Below the pieces are notes generated by a model that worked only from the letters and a program-made list of their open reading frames with translations, did not search any database and was not told where the DNA came from. Position numbers and translations under genes: made by a program. DNA of 64,000 nucleotides from Symsagittifera roscoffensis (Eukaryota > Xenacoelomorpha > Acoela > Convolutidae): contig NC_087062.1 of assembly GCF_963678635.1 (NCBI RefSeq), positions 14,244,670-14,308,669 of the forward strand, given 5' to 3'. Of this stretch, positions 23,001 through 32,100 are shown piece by piece; the first letter of the stretch is position 1; the number at the start of each line of letters is the position of its first letter.

Positions 23001-26000
23001 CTCGATGGTCCTTGTTCGTCATTGTCGGCTTCTTCCTGGAATCTCGGTATGAGCAATGTACCGGCTGATTTGTCTTCCTCTTCTCCATGGACCACTTTGA
23101 TTTCTTCACAGCCGGATGGTGCTAGGAAGGTTCTCGTCTGCAATACTCCTCCCACTTTCATCTCCTTTTTCACACTGGTCAGGATTAATGAGGCTTCAGG
23201 TAATTCTGTCCTGCTTCTCATTCTCATCGGAGTTAAGCCTAGTTCCTTCCATTCTTCATCAAATCTTCCAGGCTTGGGAGTAGCGGCGTTGCTTATTCGC
23301 CTTCTCGTCGCTTGATCCGTGTACGCAAATCGTGTGTACTGTAACACGGCGGCATTTCTCCCCACGAAGTATGGATCCATCGTCACCGAGAAATTCCCTA
23401 CTCTCCTTTCATTGGTTTCGAATGCTCTCAATCTAGGAGTTTGTACTACGGAGACTGCTCCGAGCAGCATCCTTCTTATCAGAGGGAATTCAGGGATTGC
23501 TTCCGGTAGCTTCTTGTAATCGCCCCAGTCCTTCGTCTCTTCTCTCACTTTGTGATAGGCTGCTGTGAGACGAGGCACTCTGCTCATCTCACCATTCGTT
23601 TTGTCATAGGGCCTCAGATTCCAAAGCTTTGAAAACACCTCGATGTGTCCTCTTTCTACTTCTCCCATGCGGTCACAGAAGTGATCGTCAAAATTGATGA
23701 CTGTCATCTCCGGCTCCGATATTTTCGCAAACAACAGATCTTCACTCATGAGCTCCCGCAGTGTGTGCTGCTCACACCAGTTCAGTGTACTACCGTCCAC
23801 TGCCGATATGAGGTTCAGGTGCAGCACCGACCTCCTATATGCTTCCACTTTAACGTCAGGGAACGCAAAGGTGACTGCTGGTCCATAGATCACTGTCACG
23901 AACTCCGTGACTCCTCTGATCAGCGCCAAGGGATCGGTCCTCATAGCCAAGCTCAGATCTGTTAATAGCGGCATGCCTCCAACATGTCGTCTAACATCTT
24001 CCTCTCTATCAATTGTTTCGTCTTCTCCGGTTCCAAAGCGATTTTGCTGCAAGAGATTTTGGATCAGAGTGTGTCTCAGGTCTCTTATTTTGTTCCACGA
24101 GTCCGTGGACTTCTTCATATCCTGGCTCCTCACTCTCTCCTTCATCTGCTCTGGACAACGTGCTAGTTTCATTAGTCCTCCCAAGTTTCCGTGAGTTATT
24201 GCGATCAATGTCAGAAGTCCATCTAGTCGCAGGTTCTGTATTCCATCCGTAAGCAGTATCGCCGGTCCTTTCACGAAACTCTCCGCTCCGAATGTCACGA
24301 ACAAGGCTATTAATTCCACTATCGATACTTTCGCTACTGCTTGGAGGAATTCCTTTATCAAATAGTGCGAGACTTTCGGGTAAACTTTTGCCAAGAAGGA
24401 CGCGGTCCATCCGGCTCCCAACCCTTCTAGCATGCTGTCTGTCCTTTCAAGTCCCTCCTGTCCCTTCACTTCCTGGATCCAGAAGGTTTCCAGAGTAATC
24501 TGACACATTCTGTTCACGAACTCAGCTGTCTTTTCTCCGGCATTTTCAGCCAGGTTCACCTCCTTCAACAAGTAGGCGTGTATCTTAGTGATCATTACTG
24601 GGCCTTGCTGAAAAGCATCTGCACCCAATGCCGCTACTCTAGGATTCAGGTGTAGCCACTGGTTTGCTTCCGGCTTGGTTCTCAGCACCATCGCTTCCAG
24701 ATGAGCTCTCGTCTCCAGTGAATTCTTTCTTCTCGTGTCTTCACTCGCCACTTCCATTGCTCGGAACCACAAGTCGTTGGACATTGCCGTGATCACTCGA
24801 TGGTCATCATCTATTCCTGGTTTCAGTTTGAGTTGCCGACTGAAGTTGGACAGTTCCAACCCCAGCACTTCGTCCAACACTAACATGTGTAGCGCGTGGT
24901 CCTTGAATCCTCTCATCGCGTTTGAGATATCTGACCATACTGCAGGCAGTTCAGCCTTAAGTGGCCTCAGGTTCTCCATTTCTATCATGCGATTCGGGGC
25001 TGATATGATCACATCATATTTTCCTTCCGAAAGTAAGGCTACCATTGCATACACAAATTTCAGTCCATCCGGGAGATGTGCATATCCCGGAGACAACGCA
25101 AATACTACTCTCAACGTCACTTTATTTAATGATCCCTCCTTCGTCGCATCCACCACTTCACCCATCGACTCCAGGATGTCTTTTATCGCTGGCCATACTG
25201 CGTTTTCTGCTGTTGCAGGATCTCTGAGCCTGCTCAGAAAACCTCTACTGTGTAGATGGTCATTGATACCAGCAAACACAATCGTTATCGGGTTCATTTC
25301 TGTCTTCCTTTGTACCCCTATAGCCAATGACACTGATTGCAATAGGTCTAGGTCAACTGCGGCCAGCATTATGACGTCCGGCCAAAACAAAGACTTAGAG
25401 GTGTACATGAACTCTGAATTCGCTACTACCATGATTTTGGCCTTTCTCATCTCTGCTTTGTCGTAGGCGGCGAAGATGGTCTCATCTTTCTTTATCGCTG
25501 TCAATCCGCCATATCTCTGGGCATCACCATCTTGGTTCACTAGTTTTGGGTACACTCTCTCCTTCACATGACCAGGTGGTGTCGTCAGTTGCCTAAATAT
25601 CTTCACGTGTTGTCCAATCGGCGCTCTCGCCATCAGGAATCTTCCTGGTCTTTCTTCACGATTCCTCTCATCATGGTTCAATCTCACATCTTGCAACGGT
25701 CTTGCATTCACAGGTCCCATTGTGTTGTTGGAGGGCAGTCCCTCCAAATCGGCAAATCTCAAGGTTGTCGTGGAGCTGAAATTTATGCTAGCGGCTATCA
25801 ACCAGTCTACGCCGGTAATCGAGTATAATCTGCTGACGGATAGCGTCGCTCCATTCAACATCCTCCTCGCATCTTCGATGAAGCTTACTCTCTGGAGATC
25901 CAGCTTCATTAGTTCGTCTTTGTATATATGCCAAGGAGACGGTATGGGCCTCGACCACAACAATGAGCCTCTGCTCGGTCTTTCCTCTCGACTGATACTC

Positions 26001-26914
26001 GTCGTCTCCGATCTAGTGTCCGACCTAGATGTGCCTGCTACTTCTTCGATTGGTTGGTTGACAGGTCCTATCCTTCTCCTAGGATGAATTGTTCTCCTCA
26101 TCGGTGCTTCTCCCAACCGACCCTGCACGTCTGTTCTTCGACCTGGTTCGCTGGAGCTTTGTTGCCGGTAATTCGTGACGGCTGAGACCGTACCCAGGCG
26201 TGTTTCCAGGCTAGGAGGCACAAAGGTGGTAATTACCGCATCACTCACCGTTCCCCCTTCCTTCAGCACTCCTGTGTCAAAGAGTTCTGCTTCCAGTTCC
26301 TCCAATCGTTCTTGGAAGACTCGATTCAACCAAGCTTGTCCTTCGATACTGTCGAAGTGGATGCCATCCGTGGTCAGTCTGGCCTGATCCATGGCTCTCA
26401 ACTCATGCTCAATGTCCATGAGGATCATCCTTCCGGCATTTCGATTTGCTAGGTTCCTCAAGATGTTGTTCCATCTCATGACTCCCTCGTTGTGCCTTCT
26501 CCCTGATGCTGTCAGGCTTCTCGTATTCATTGGCACCGTGCAAACGGTCAGTACCGCGCAACTGAACTTCTGCCAGAGAGTAGTAAACAAACACACCATC
26601 ATTGACTCCCACAGTGCTTCCTGCTCGTCTGATCCTCTGGAGATGTCATTAGTCCCAACTAAGATCATCACGTTGGGAATCTTCCCTGGATTCATCAGTT
26701 CCACCATCCGATATAACTGGGCTATTGTCGCGCCTCCAAAGGCCATCACCGTGGTGACCCACGAGGTCCTCAAATTCGACAGCACTCTGACTAAACTGTC
26801 TCCCAATATCAGGTGAGATGTCCCGAGTGGTGATTGCTGCAGGTTCACAGCCGGGCTCCAGGTAGCTCGATTGAAGCAGGCCCTCGGATCTGTCTCCGGA
26901 ACTCCCGTGAAATT
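20096..26914 (-). CDS. Giant element protein with two SGNH-hydrolase-like domains (2272 codons)
   Basis: SGNH hydrolases are esterases or acetylhydrolases with a catalytic Ser and Asp/His. The first domain has GDSLVR (nucleophile Ser, near 26795), GGAT, VGTND (about 26650) and DGIHF (about 26360), covering all SGNH blocks. A second, more divergent unit around 25450-24790 shows NSEF, AGINDHLH and GIDDDHRV, the same block order. The remaining 1500 residues are unrecognised: an acidic low-complexity segment near 22850-23000, basic patches resembling nuclear signals (SPRRRRIE, AKRKRVEE) and a Cys/His-rich piece near the end. There is no ATG before the GDS motif, because the frame continues upstream into the stop codon at 26917. 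The N-terminus must therefore come from readthrough of upstream segments, non-AUG initiation or splicing. No membrane segments are seen. Catalytic activity is inferred from motifs. Confidence 0.75.
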   Translation of the reverse strand, partial: NFTGVPETDPRACFNRATWSPAVNLQQSPLGTSHLILGDSLVRVLSNLRTSWVTTVMAFGGATIAQLYRMVELMNPGKIPNVMILVGTNDISRGSDEQEALWESMMVCLFTTLWQKFSCAVLTVCTVPMNTRSLTASGRRHNEGVMRWNNILRNLANRNAGRMILMDIEHELRAMDQARLTTDGIHFDSIEGQAWLNRVFQERLEELEAELFDTGVLKEGGTVSDAVITTFVPPSLETRLGTVSAVTNYRQQSSSEPGRRTDVQGRLGEAPMRRTIHPRRRIGPVNQPIEEVAGTSRSDTRSETTSISREERPSRGSLLWSRPIPSPWHIYKDELMKLDLQRVSFIEDARRMLNGATLSVSRLYSITGVDWLIAASINFSSTTTLRFADLEGLPSNNTMGPVNARPLQDVRLNHDERNREERPGRFLMARAPIGQHVKIFRQLTTPPGHVKERVYPKLVNQDGDAQRYGGLTAIKKDETIFAAYDKAEMRKAKIMVVANSEFMYTSKSLFWPDVIMLAAVDLDLLQSVSLAIGVQRKTEMNPITIVFAGINDHLHSRGFLSRLRDPATAENAVWPAIKDILESMGEVVDATKEGSLNKVTLRVVFALSPGYAHLPDGLKFVYAMVALLSEGKYDVIISAPNRMIEMENLRPLKAELPAVWSDISNAMRGFKDHALHMLVLDEVLGLELSNFSRQLKLKPGIDDDHRVITAMSNDLWFRAMEVASEDTRRKNSLETRAHLEAMVLRTKPEANQWLHLNPRVAALGADAFQQGPVMITKIHAYLLKEVNLAENAGEKTAEFVNRMCQITLETFWIQEVKGQEGLERTDSMLEGLGAGWTASFLAKVYPKVSHYLIKEFLQAVAKVSIVELIALFVTFGAESFVKGPAILLTDGIQNLRLDGLLTLIAITHGNLGGLMKLARCPEQMKERVRSQDMKKSTDSWNKIRDLRHTLIQNLLQQNRFGTGEDETIDREEDVRRHVGGMPLLTDLSLAMRTDPLALIRGVTEFVTVIYGPAVTFAFPDVKVEAYRRSVLHLNLISAVDGSTLNWCEQHTLRELMSEDLLFAKISEPEMTVINFDDHFCDRMGEVERGHIEVFSKLWNLRPYDKTNGEMSRVPRLTAAYHKVREETKDWGDYKKLPEAIPEFPLIRRMLLGAVSVVQTPRLRAFETNERRVGNFSVTMDPYFVGRNAAVLQYTRFAYTDQATRRRISNAATPKPGRFDEEWKELGLTPMRMRSRTELPEASLILTSVKKEMKVGGVLQTRTFLAPSGCEEIKVVHGEEEDKSAGTLLIPRFQEEADNDEQGPSSSNKDKSEGDDGQGGSRQTEEPMQQDQAGGEDDSASTGGTSSLDFNIFSDLENNADTLETTEPADEGISTLEPPSAFEEMKRNLPESSSPGNSRNDDQRILMESPRRRRIEASARVPFLGTLPEEEWEVHHRDHESRTGCKLDRVAFMEEVWTVIQSYGTQSILKTGLNQPLMREVLDKLDECEGRLSELLIDSATDESEANSPIKMTPQDDGEVVYLSRTRRGTMRSKMVIDKINAMKMKLGSRVMPRRIGKTKVDSEISMKAGNSAKRKRVEEVMDLGQGDYQLSGTDRILTDIAMVPPILMAGIKSTGYKSKRSDRTLTGATLEMEILSQCGESKMRDFKPSPMNHGKGSVAGQLTPVEYNRLTVSETVSIDEPTGGYMEMLEYRNSARGYVMALEDEKAMEGYLEMMLQGTTLKQKAYGTLASSDVEAETIEQLVSLPWKAVVLRYFEEEMRTTPRIHALVAVPYVRTELQLRFAWCMMGLTREEYDSEERKRSKEEKVFLMTNLRDLIVQEGAAVACAKRRDALCFIRFLIEQISVPALNTCVKMLREGDERTKALFLLAMLEIQQSKPMRVNMKEPEELEPMKKIDEIRRFSNKELRLTKESMGALPKSSEYCGPIKKKSYSYVSGIIGIAYNPFLSEDIRDCFFDYEQAVLLRFWTSRIVTIKSVNNPQAKLGLVLEEEVTAPSVPKSDKRVEFGLGFSDELLRTSLMAVWELMRPSWCPSPNADSILRATQDVQRELNADCNLRDLNIIYNVMITASKSNGEDKVELPGWGPEDWVKPGSCLAEVCGLEGHVCGGPDCVKTLDKQHKQLTVLFGNVVMKARTETELIADCHGGTDVNLVTALGFYSMFGSLESLLNLEQKHEMVTSISVEVFPGVLQTEQKYLGKWREAIETEMNIKHSETYCRPSGARYLVGSTLAPMCKSRYPVHFVAVDVKSTRTIVDQAFSVPKCVRLARMSEKSY

Positions 26915-27358
26915 TTACTTCAATCGATTATTCTTCTGCACGCCTATTAAACGAGACACTTTCTTCGCTGGCATCTTTCGTACTTTCCTCTCTGGAATTC
27001 TCGAGCTCCCCATGAGTGGTGTCACGTTACTTATCCCTTGTCTGATCACGGTCTGGGAGAGTTGTACTCTGCCCGTATCGTCAATCGTTCCATAGGGTGC
27101 AGTCACCCCGGAACCTGGTGCATTCTTGTTAGCGACCAATCGTAAAGCTGTCTCTATCAGTTTTCTCACTGTCTGTTCTACGACGGGATCACCCAAGGTG
27201 TCACTAGGATCCGGGATTGTTACTCGGTTCGTCTCTGCTGGAAGCCGTGTCTCCGTTGTTTGACTCATTTCTCGAGGTGTCAAGAGCTCCATCGGGGACT
27301 GCCCACGAGGAATATCCCTTGCAGGTATCACTTTCTCAATGGCCGTTGTCAACGCCGC
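26915..27358 (-). CDS. Element ORF segment between two in-frame stops (147 codons)
   Basis: This continues the frame of the 28027-27359 ORF directly after its TAG, without a shift, and ends at TAA 26917-26915. The next codons continue the same frame into the SGNH protein. It has no ATG near its start; the first Met comes in PMELLTPREM. It is Pro/Thr/Arg-rich, with a basic C-terminus (RKVRKMPAKKVSRL), and no domain is recognised. It most likely joins its neighbours by suppression of the stop codons or in a parental copy without them. Confidence 0.5.
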   Translation of the reverse strand, partial: AALTTAIEKVIPARDIPRGQSPMELLTPREMSQTTETRLPAETNRVTIPDPSDTLGDPVVEQTVRKLIETALRLVANKNAPGSGVTAPYGTIDDTGRVQLSQTVIRQGISNVTPLMGSSRIPERKVRKMPAKKVSRLIGVQKNNRLK

Positions 27359-28027
27359 CTATTCCGATCGCTCTTTGTATTCCTGCCTTAAGCGTTCGAT
27401 CTCTTGACCCTGCTTTTTGTTGCAGTCTTCAAACAACTTTCTCCACATGTCCCGGTCTTCCTCCATCGCCAGCATGGTCTTCGTCATATCGTCTAACTCC
27501 TTCTTCGTACTTCTCAGCTGATCGTTCATCTCGTCCAGATCTCGTATGGTTTGGTTCGTCTGAACCTTCTGTGTTACTTTCGCCCTTTTTGGTGGCACAG
27601 CTGCTCTCAGTAGTGAACCAGACGAGGTCGCCTCGCTGTTCATCTCCCGATGCATTCTCGTCAGCCCAGGTTTAGGCTTAGAGGGCATTGGCATCTCACC
27701 TGGTTGGTAAGTCCTAGAACTTCCCAATCCAGGCTCATTCGCCCAGTCACTCCCTGAGAGAGCCCCGTTTCTCCACCTCATCACTCTCATGTTCGGGCGG
27801 TCTAGTACTCCTCTTTCTCCATATGCTGCCATCAACAGGTCTTCCGTGGGGCGGTCCCCACGGTTGTCGTGCCCCAAGATGTTGATCAGGGCGGTCAGCA
27901 ACATGACCACCTCTGGGTCCTCCAGAGCGAAGTCTCGTTCGATCAGCCGACGATAGATCGCATCTACCATCGGTCCTACATATGCCTCTGCCAGGTCCAT
28001 CATTTCATCCAGGTTGAAGTTGTCCAT
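27359..28027 (-). CDS. Element ORF with C-terminal coiled coil (222 residues)
   Basis: Starts at a clear ATG (MDNFNLDEMMDLAEAYVG) after a 390-base AT-rich spacer, so it looks like the true N-terminus of the 3' reading frame. The N-terminal 75 residues appear helical and acidic, and the middle is Pro/Ser-rich and probably disordered. Residues about 160-222 form a strong heptad-rich coiled coil (IRDLDEMNDQLRSTKKELDD). It ends in GAA TAG GCG, with the frame open beyond. A role as a structural or multimerisation module is a guess. Confidence 0.65.
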   Translation of the reverse strand: MDNFNLDEMMDLAEAYVGPMVDAIYRRLIERDFALEDPEVVMLLTALINILGHDNRGDRPTEDLLMAAYGERGVLDRPNMRVMRWRNGALSGSDWANEPGLGSSRTYQPGEMPMPSKPKPGLTRMHREMNSEATSSGSLLRAAVPPKRAKVTQKVQTNQTIRDLDEMNDQLRSTKKELDDMTKTMLAMEEDRDMWRKLFEDCNKKQGQEIERLRQEYKERSE

Positions 28028-28417
28028 TCTATTCTTTTCAAGTTTGATTTGATTCGATTCTTTGACTCAAGTGAGTAATTTAAATGATCAATCAGGATCT
28101 AGAAAAGAAATCACGAATGTCATACTTGTCAGTTTCACCTTAACATATATCGTTAAAATTTGCTTAAAACAGTTCAGATAAAAAGATATTTATCCTAAAA
28201 TTTGTTAAAATCAATTGGTTTCTAAAATTTTGGAATTCGACCTAAGATTGGACAGTCCAAACTTTGGATCTATTCCCACGATCGTCATTCAGTTGTTCAT
28301 GGTCACTAACCCCTACTTACCCATGATCTTAATAACCTAACACATAACATAACATAACACACATATCACATGTTACACACAACTTAATCTTTGGCCTAAC
28401 ACTCTTTCACACTTCAC
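28028..28417 (-). other. AT-rich spacer between macro ORF and 3' frame
   Basis: 390 bases without an ORF, markedly more AT-rich than the coding DNA on each side, with an imperfect ACATAACACA-type repeat around 28335-28380. It could hold a promoter, an internal ribosome entry element or splice signals for expression of the downstream frame. A clean acceptor before the ATG at 28027 is not obvious. Confidence 0.4.
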
Positions 28418-29137
28418 TCAGCCTATACTTAAGTAATATTTCTTGTGTAGATATACTTGTATGTTTGTATCAGAGAATATCACGTGTACAAGCGCGTACA
28501 ATTCCCGAGGATGCAGTCTTCCTCTGTTTGGATCGTACACTGGAAGCGAGAGCTCCTTCACGTCCATTTCCACAAGGAAGTCCCTCAGCCTCGTCAAAGA
28601 CAAGACTAGGTTTTCTGGGTCCACGTGCTGCTTCTCTGTCGCCCTCGTTACCAAGAAGCATAAGTACTTTCCCGGTATCTGCGACACCGCCGGAGGTAAG
28701 GCTGCTACGCCCCCTATCCCTGGTCTTTGCTTCCAAAGGAATTCCACGTTTTTGTATTCTCTCTTAAAATCTGCCGCTAACGCTGTCCTAAAACTCATGT
28801 CTGCGGTGATTGCTATCGCACATGTTCTGTTTGTGAGTATGAAATCACTGTCTGTTAGTGTTATGTTACTTGAATATTCATTTGGTAAGTTAAAATATGA
28901 CTCAACTACCCTGCCTATGTCAGGTTTCTTAGGTTCTTCGCCTGTTTCTGCTTCTAATTCTCCTGTTTCTTTTGCTATTCTCAATTTTTTTATTATCAGG
29001 TTTTCAGTGTGGGTAAGTCCTACCCCCACTCCCCGGACAAAAATATCCATCGGCGTCCCCGTCGATCGCATACCGGCTATCAAGTCAAGAAGCTGGAATG
29101 AGAAGTTGTCCTTCCTGGGCAGCCCATGAAGAATCAT
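28418..29137 (-). CDS. Macro-domain protein, TARG1/Poa1-like (239 residues)
   Basis: The C-terminal 145 residues follow the macro fold of the TARG1 (OARD1)/Poa1 type, which binds or hydrolyses ADP-ribose adducts. Visible blocks: AIAITADMSFRTALAADFKR (aligning with the ISxD...GxGIAxxFK block), GKYLCFLVTRA (the Y-I-Y-Y-L-V-T strand), ENLVLSLTRLRDFL, and LSLPVYDPNRGRLHP where canonical members have a MPRIGCGLD-type loop. It ends in an IQVYL strand. The loop glycines that contact ribose are largely replaced, so binding or catalysis may be altered or lost. The N-terminal 90 residues are not recognised. Its ATG at 29137 lies 53 bases before the end of the pol frame, in a different frame, so expression may use reinitiation, frameshifting or a spliced RNA. 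No macro domain belongs to the standard gypsy gene set. Confidence 0.7.
   Translation of the reverse strand: MILHGLPRKDNFSFQLLDLIAGMRSTGTPMDIFVRGVGVGLTHTENLIIKKLRIAKETGELEAETGEEPKKPDIGRVVESYFNLPNEYSSNITLTDSDFILTNRTCAIAITADMSFRTALAADFKREYKNVEFLWKQRPGIGGVAALPPAVSQIPGKYLCFLVTRATEKQHVDPENLVLSLTRLRDFLVEMDVKELSLPVYDPNRGRLHPRELYALVHVIFSDTNIQVYLHKKYYLSIG
29029..29039 (-). promoter_or_regulatory. Internal polypurine-type motif in the macro ORF
   Basis: The minus strand reads TTTTTGTCCGGGGAGTGGGG. The core TGTCCGGGGAG equals the terminal tract at 18282-18292, but here it is read as Val-Arg-Gly, unlike the Leu-Ser-Gly-Glu reading in pol. It is immediately followed by a further purine run (TGGGGG), favouring a nucleic-acid role. 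Confidence 0.45.
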
Positions 29138-32100
29138 CTCGTTCGGTCTTATTGTATTTCGCGCTTTCGCGATCTACGTCTTGAATCGTAACGCTGATCT
29201 CTGTAGGGTCTGATGTCATTTCGTTCAGCCACTCTAAGACACGCAGGTTCGTCAGGTCTTGTTCATTTGACTGCTGTTGCTCATCGTCGAATTCTACCTC
29301 GGGTTTCGACCAGTCGTCAACCCACTCATCGTCGTGATCATCGACTATGTCAATGTCTTGTGACACGGTTATTTCCTCTAAACCCACTACTTCCTCCACT
29401 ATTCTCTTCAGATCTATCCTATCCACTACAAAGTCGTCACCGTAAGGATTGTATTTCCTTCTTGGTCTCGTCCCGTCCTTCTGACGAGTCCGCATTGTGA
29501 ACGGAAGATCTGGTTCCAAGTTCTTGGGAACCTCTATCTGTTCGGGATTCTGCCAATCTTCCTCTGCGTAGGGTAAGGTTTCATCGTCCGCTTCGATCTG
29601 TTCGTTTGGATCCAGGTCCAATGGTGTATCCGTACCTTCCTCTACGACTTCGTTTCCATCGTTCTTCTCCCTGGTGCCTTTTTCATTGACCTCACAAGCA
29701 GGATCCATCATTAGATAATCCCCTTCTTCCATGTCTGCAGGTATACACCAGTCTTCTGTCGATGGATTGTGTGGCTTGATGTTCTCGTAGTGGGCGGCTC
29801 GGCCAGTACTCAGTCTATAAAAGCGTCCCTCCTGGTGCACCTCCGTAATCATGAAGGGTCCCCTCCATTTCTTTAGAAGTTTCTTTGTCCCTTTCGGTGG
29901 TATAACGTTCTGAAATACCCATACATAGTCTCCCACCGAGTAAGCTTTTGCGCCAACTGCTTTCTTGTCGAATCTTTTCCTTTGCCTTGCCTGAGCTTGC
30001 TGAGTATTTCGTCTGCACAGATCGTTCAACTCCTGTTGACGTCTGATCACATCCCTTACGTAAACCTGTGGAGATGTCTTCTTTCCCTCATACTCTGGGT
30101 AGAAGAATGTCAAGGGTAAAGACTTCTCGTGCCCCGTCAGCATCATGTGTGGACTGACCCCAGTGGTGGAGTGTTGCGTGCTATTATAAGCTCCCATCAC
30201 CTGTGGAAGGTATCTGTCCCAATCGGTCATGTACCTGGAACAATATACCCTCAGCATCGACACTAACGTCCTATTCTGCCTTTCCACTAGGCCATTCGTT
30301 TGAGGGTGGTATGTCGTGGAGTGAGCCTGAGCGACCTGTGAGCGTCTCATAAGCTCTTTCGTAAGCTCTCCTACGAAAGCTGTTCCATTATCCGATTGAA
30401 ACGTCATCGGACAACCATGTCTTGCTATCCACGTATTGATCAGGTGGTCGCATGTCTCTTCCGCCGAGGCAGTTATGCAGGGCACGGCCTCTGCATACTT
30501 CGTGAAATGATCTATCATGACCAAGACTTGGTTATAACCGCTGTCTGTCATGCATATCTTCTGGTGATCTATCTGCACCACCTCGTTGAATTCAGACGAC
30601 TCAATCGATTGTAAAGGAAATCGTAATTTCCTTGGATCCTTGACCTGTTGGCATGACAGGCACGCTGTTACCCATTTCTCACATGCCTTTTTCGTTCCAG
30701 GCCACTCAAAGCGCTTCAGGATCCTCTGATACACTTTGTCGATCCCTTGATGGCCCATCTGATCATGCGACCTGAATAATAGTTCTGTCTGATAGAGTTG
30801 CGGCAACACCATCGCGTTATATTTGTATAAGACCTTGTCTTCTTCTCTTCTCCTGCAAGCCACGATCCCGTCCTTGTTCAGATATAATCTCCCCTCCTTC
30901 TGCATGAAGTATTGTCTCAGGATCCTATAGCTGTCTTCTTCCAGGTCACCTTTGTCAGGTGCACCGTTTTCTATCCACCTTTTTAGGTTGCTTGTCATGC
31001 GATCATTTCTCTGCGCCCTTAGAAGGTCCGAGAGTCTGTATCTCGCCTTCAAGTACGTCTTCATGACTCTCATCTGACTATTCAGCTCGTTGGGCTGATG
31101 TGTGTCTTCTTCCATCTTAACGCACCAAATCTTCGCCAACGGTTGTGTTTCTTGCTGAAACAGCTGAAGATCAGTCCTGACTACCTCTTTCTGCGGCAAC
31201 AGGCTTATCGAACGTTTCGATACCGCTATCGTTTCTAAGTCATCCGCTGCGTTGTCAAAGACTCTTTCGCTTGGTATTAGGTAGCGATCACTGTCAGGAT
31301 CCTGGTACACCTCTCTGTCCAGGTCTCTCGCCCGAGTTTCCACTAGTAGCGTGTGTATCGCCAGTTCTGACAGTTCGGATCCCGAACTCGAGTTCCTGTC
31401 TGAATAGGTGTCCATTCCTGAGTTTCGGGAATCATCATCCGTCGAAGAGGTTGTGCTGGAGACTGCACGCTCCTCCAGATCATGTCTGTGCTTTCTTCGC
31501 ATCCATCTGAACTCCCCGGACAAAACCTTGTTCTCTCGGTCCTGTTTCTCATCAGGAATTTCCTCGTTTATCTCAGACTCCCCGGACAAATTTCCTTGTC
31601 CCGGGTGTTGATCTTGTGATCGCTGGTTCTTCTCATCATCCTTCTCCCCGGACAAATAGTCTTGCAGCAGATTTTGTTCTACAACTTCACCCTCTTTATC
31701 CCGGTCTACAAAGGTGACGGTTTTCTTTCGCTTGCTGCTCCCCTGTTCTTTCTGTCCGTAAGAAGTACTTGTTAAAATCTCCTGGGGTATTGAGGATACT
31801 AGTTGCTGAACTATTGTCCTACAATCCCTTTCGTTCTCTTCGTGCTGTCGTCTGGACGGCATGATCTTCACCTTCTCACTGACTGTTAGCGATGCCACTG
31901 CTGCTGTCCACTCGGGGTCATCTCTGGTCACTTCTCTTTCTAACAATCCACCCAGCATCCGCATCACTTGTGGTGTGACTTGCACCGTTTTATCCAATAA
32001 TGAGAGGCTGTTTATATTCATGCGAGAGAGTTCTTGCTGGACCAGGTTCGAGCGCAGCAACAAATCCAAGGGGACCGGATCCTCCTTAGACAGGATCTTT

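Noticed and set aside
24735-25466. 243-codon open frame on the plus strand inside the giant element
   Set aside because: It is antisense to the SGNH protein frame, is Ser/Ile-rich as expected for a shadow of GC-balanced coding DNA, and has no domain motif.
18293-29084. An envelope gene in the 3' half of the giant element
   Set aside because: I saw no signal peptide, fusion peptide or membrane-spanning segments in any of the 3' frames; the recognisable domains are macro and SGNH.
28443-29129. 228-codon plus-strand frame antisense to the macro ORF
   Set aside because: The minus-strand frame shows ordered macro-domain motifs, while this one is low-complexity Ser/Thr text and spans the same bases.
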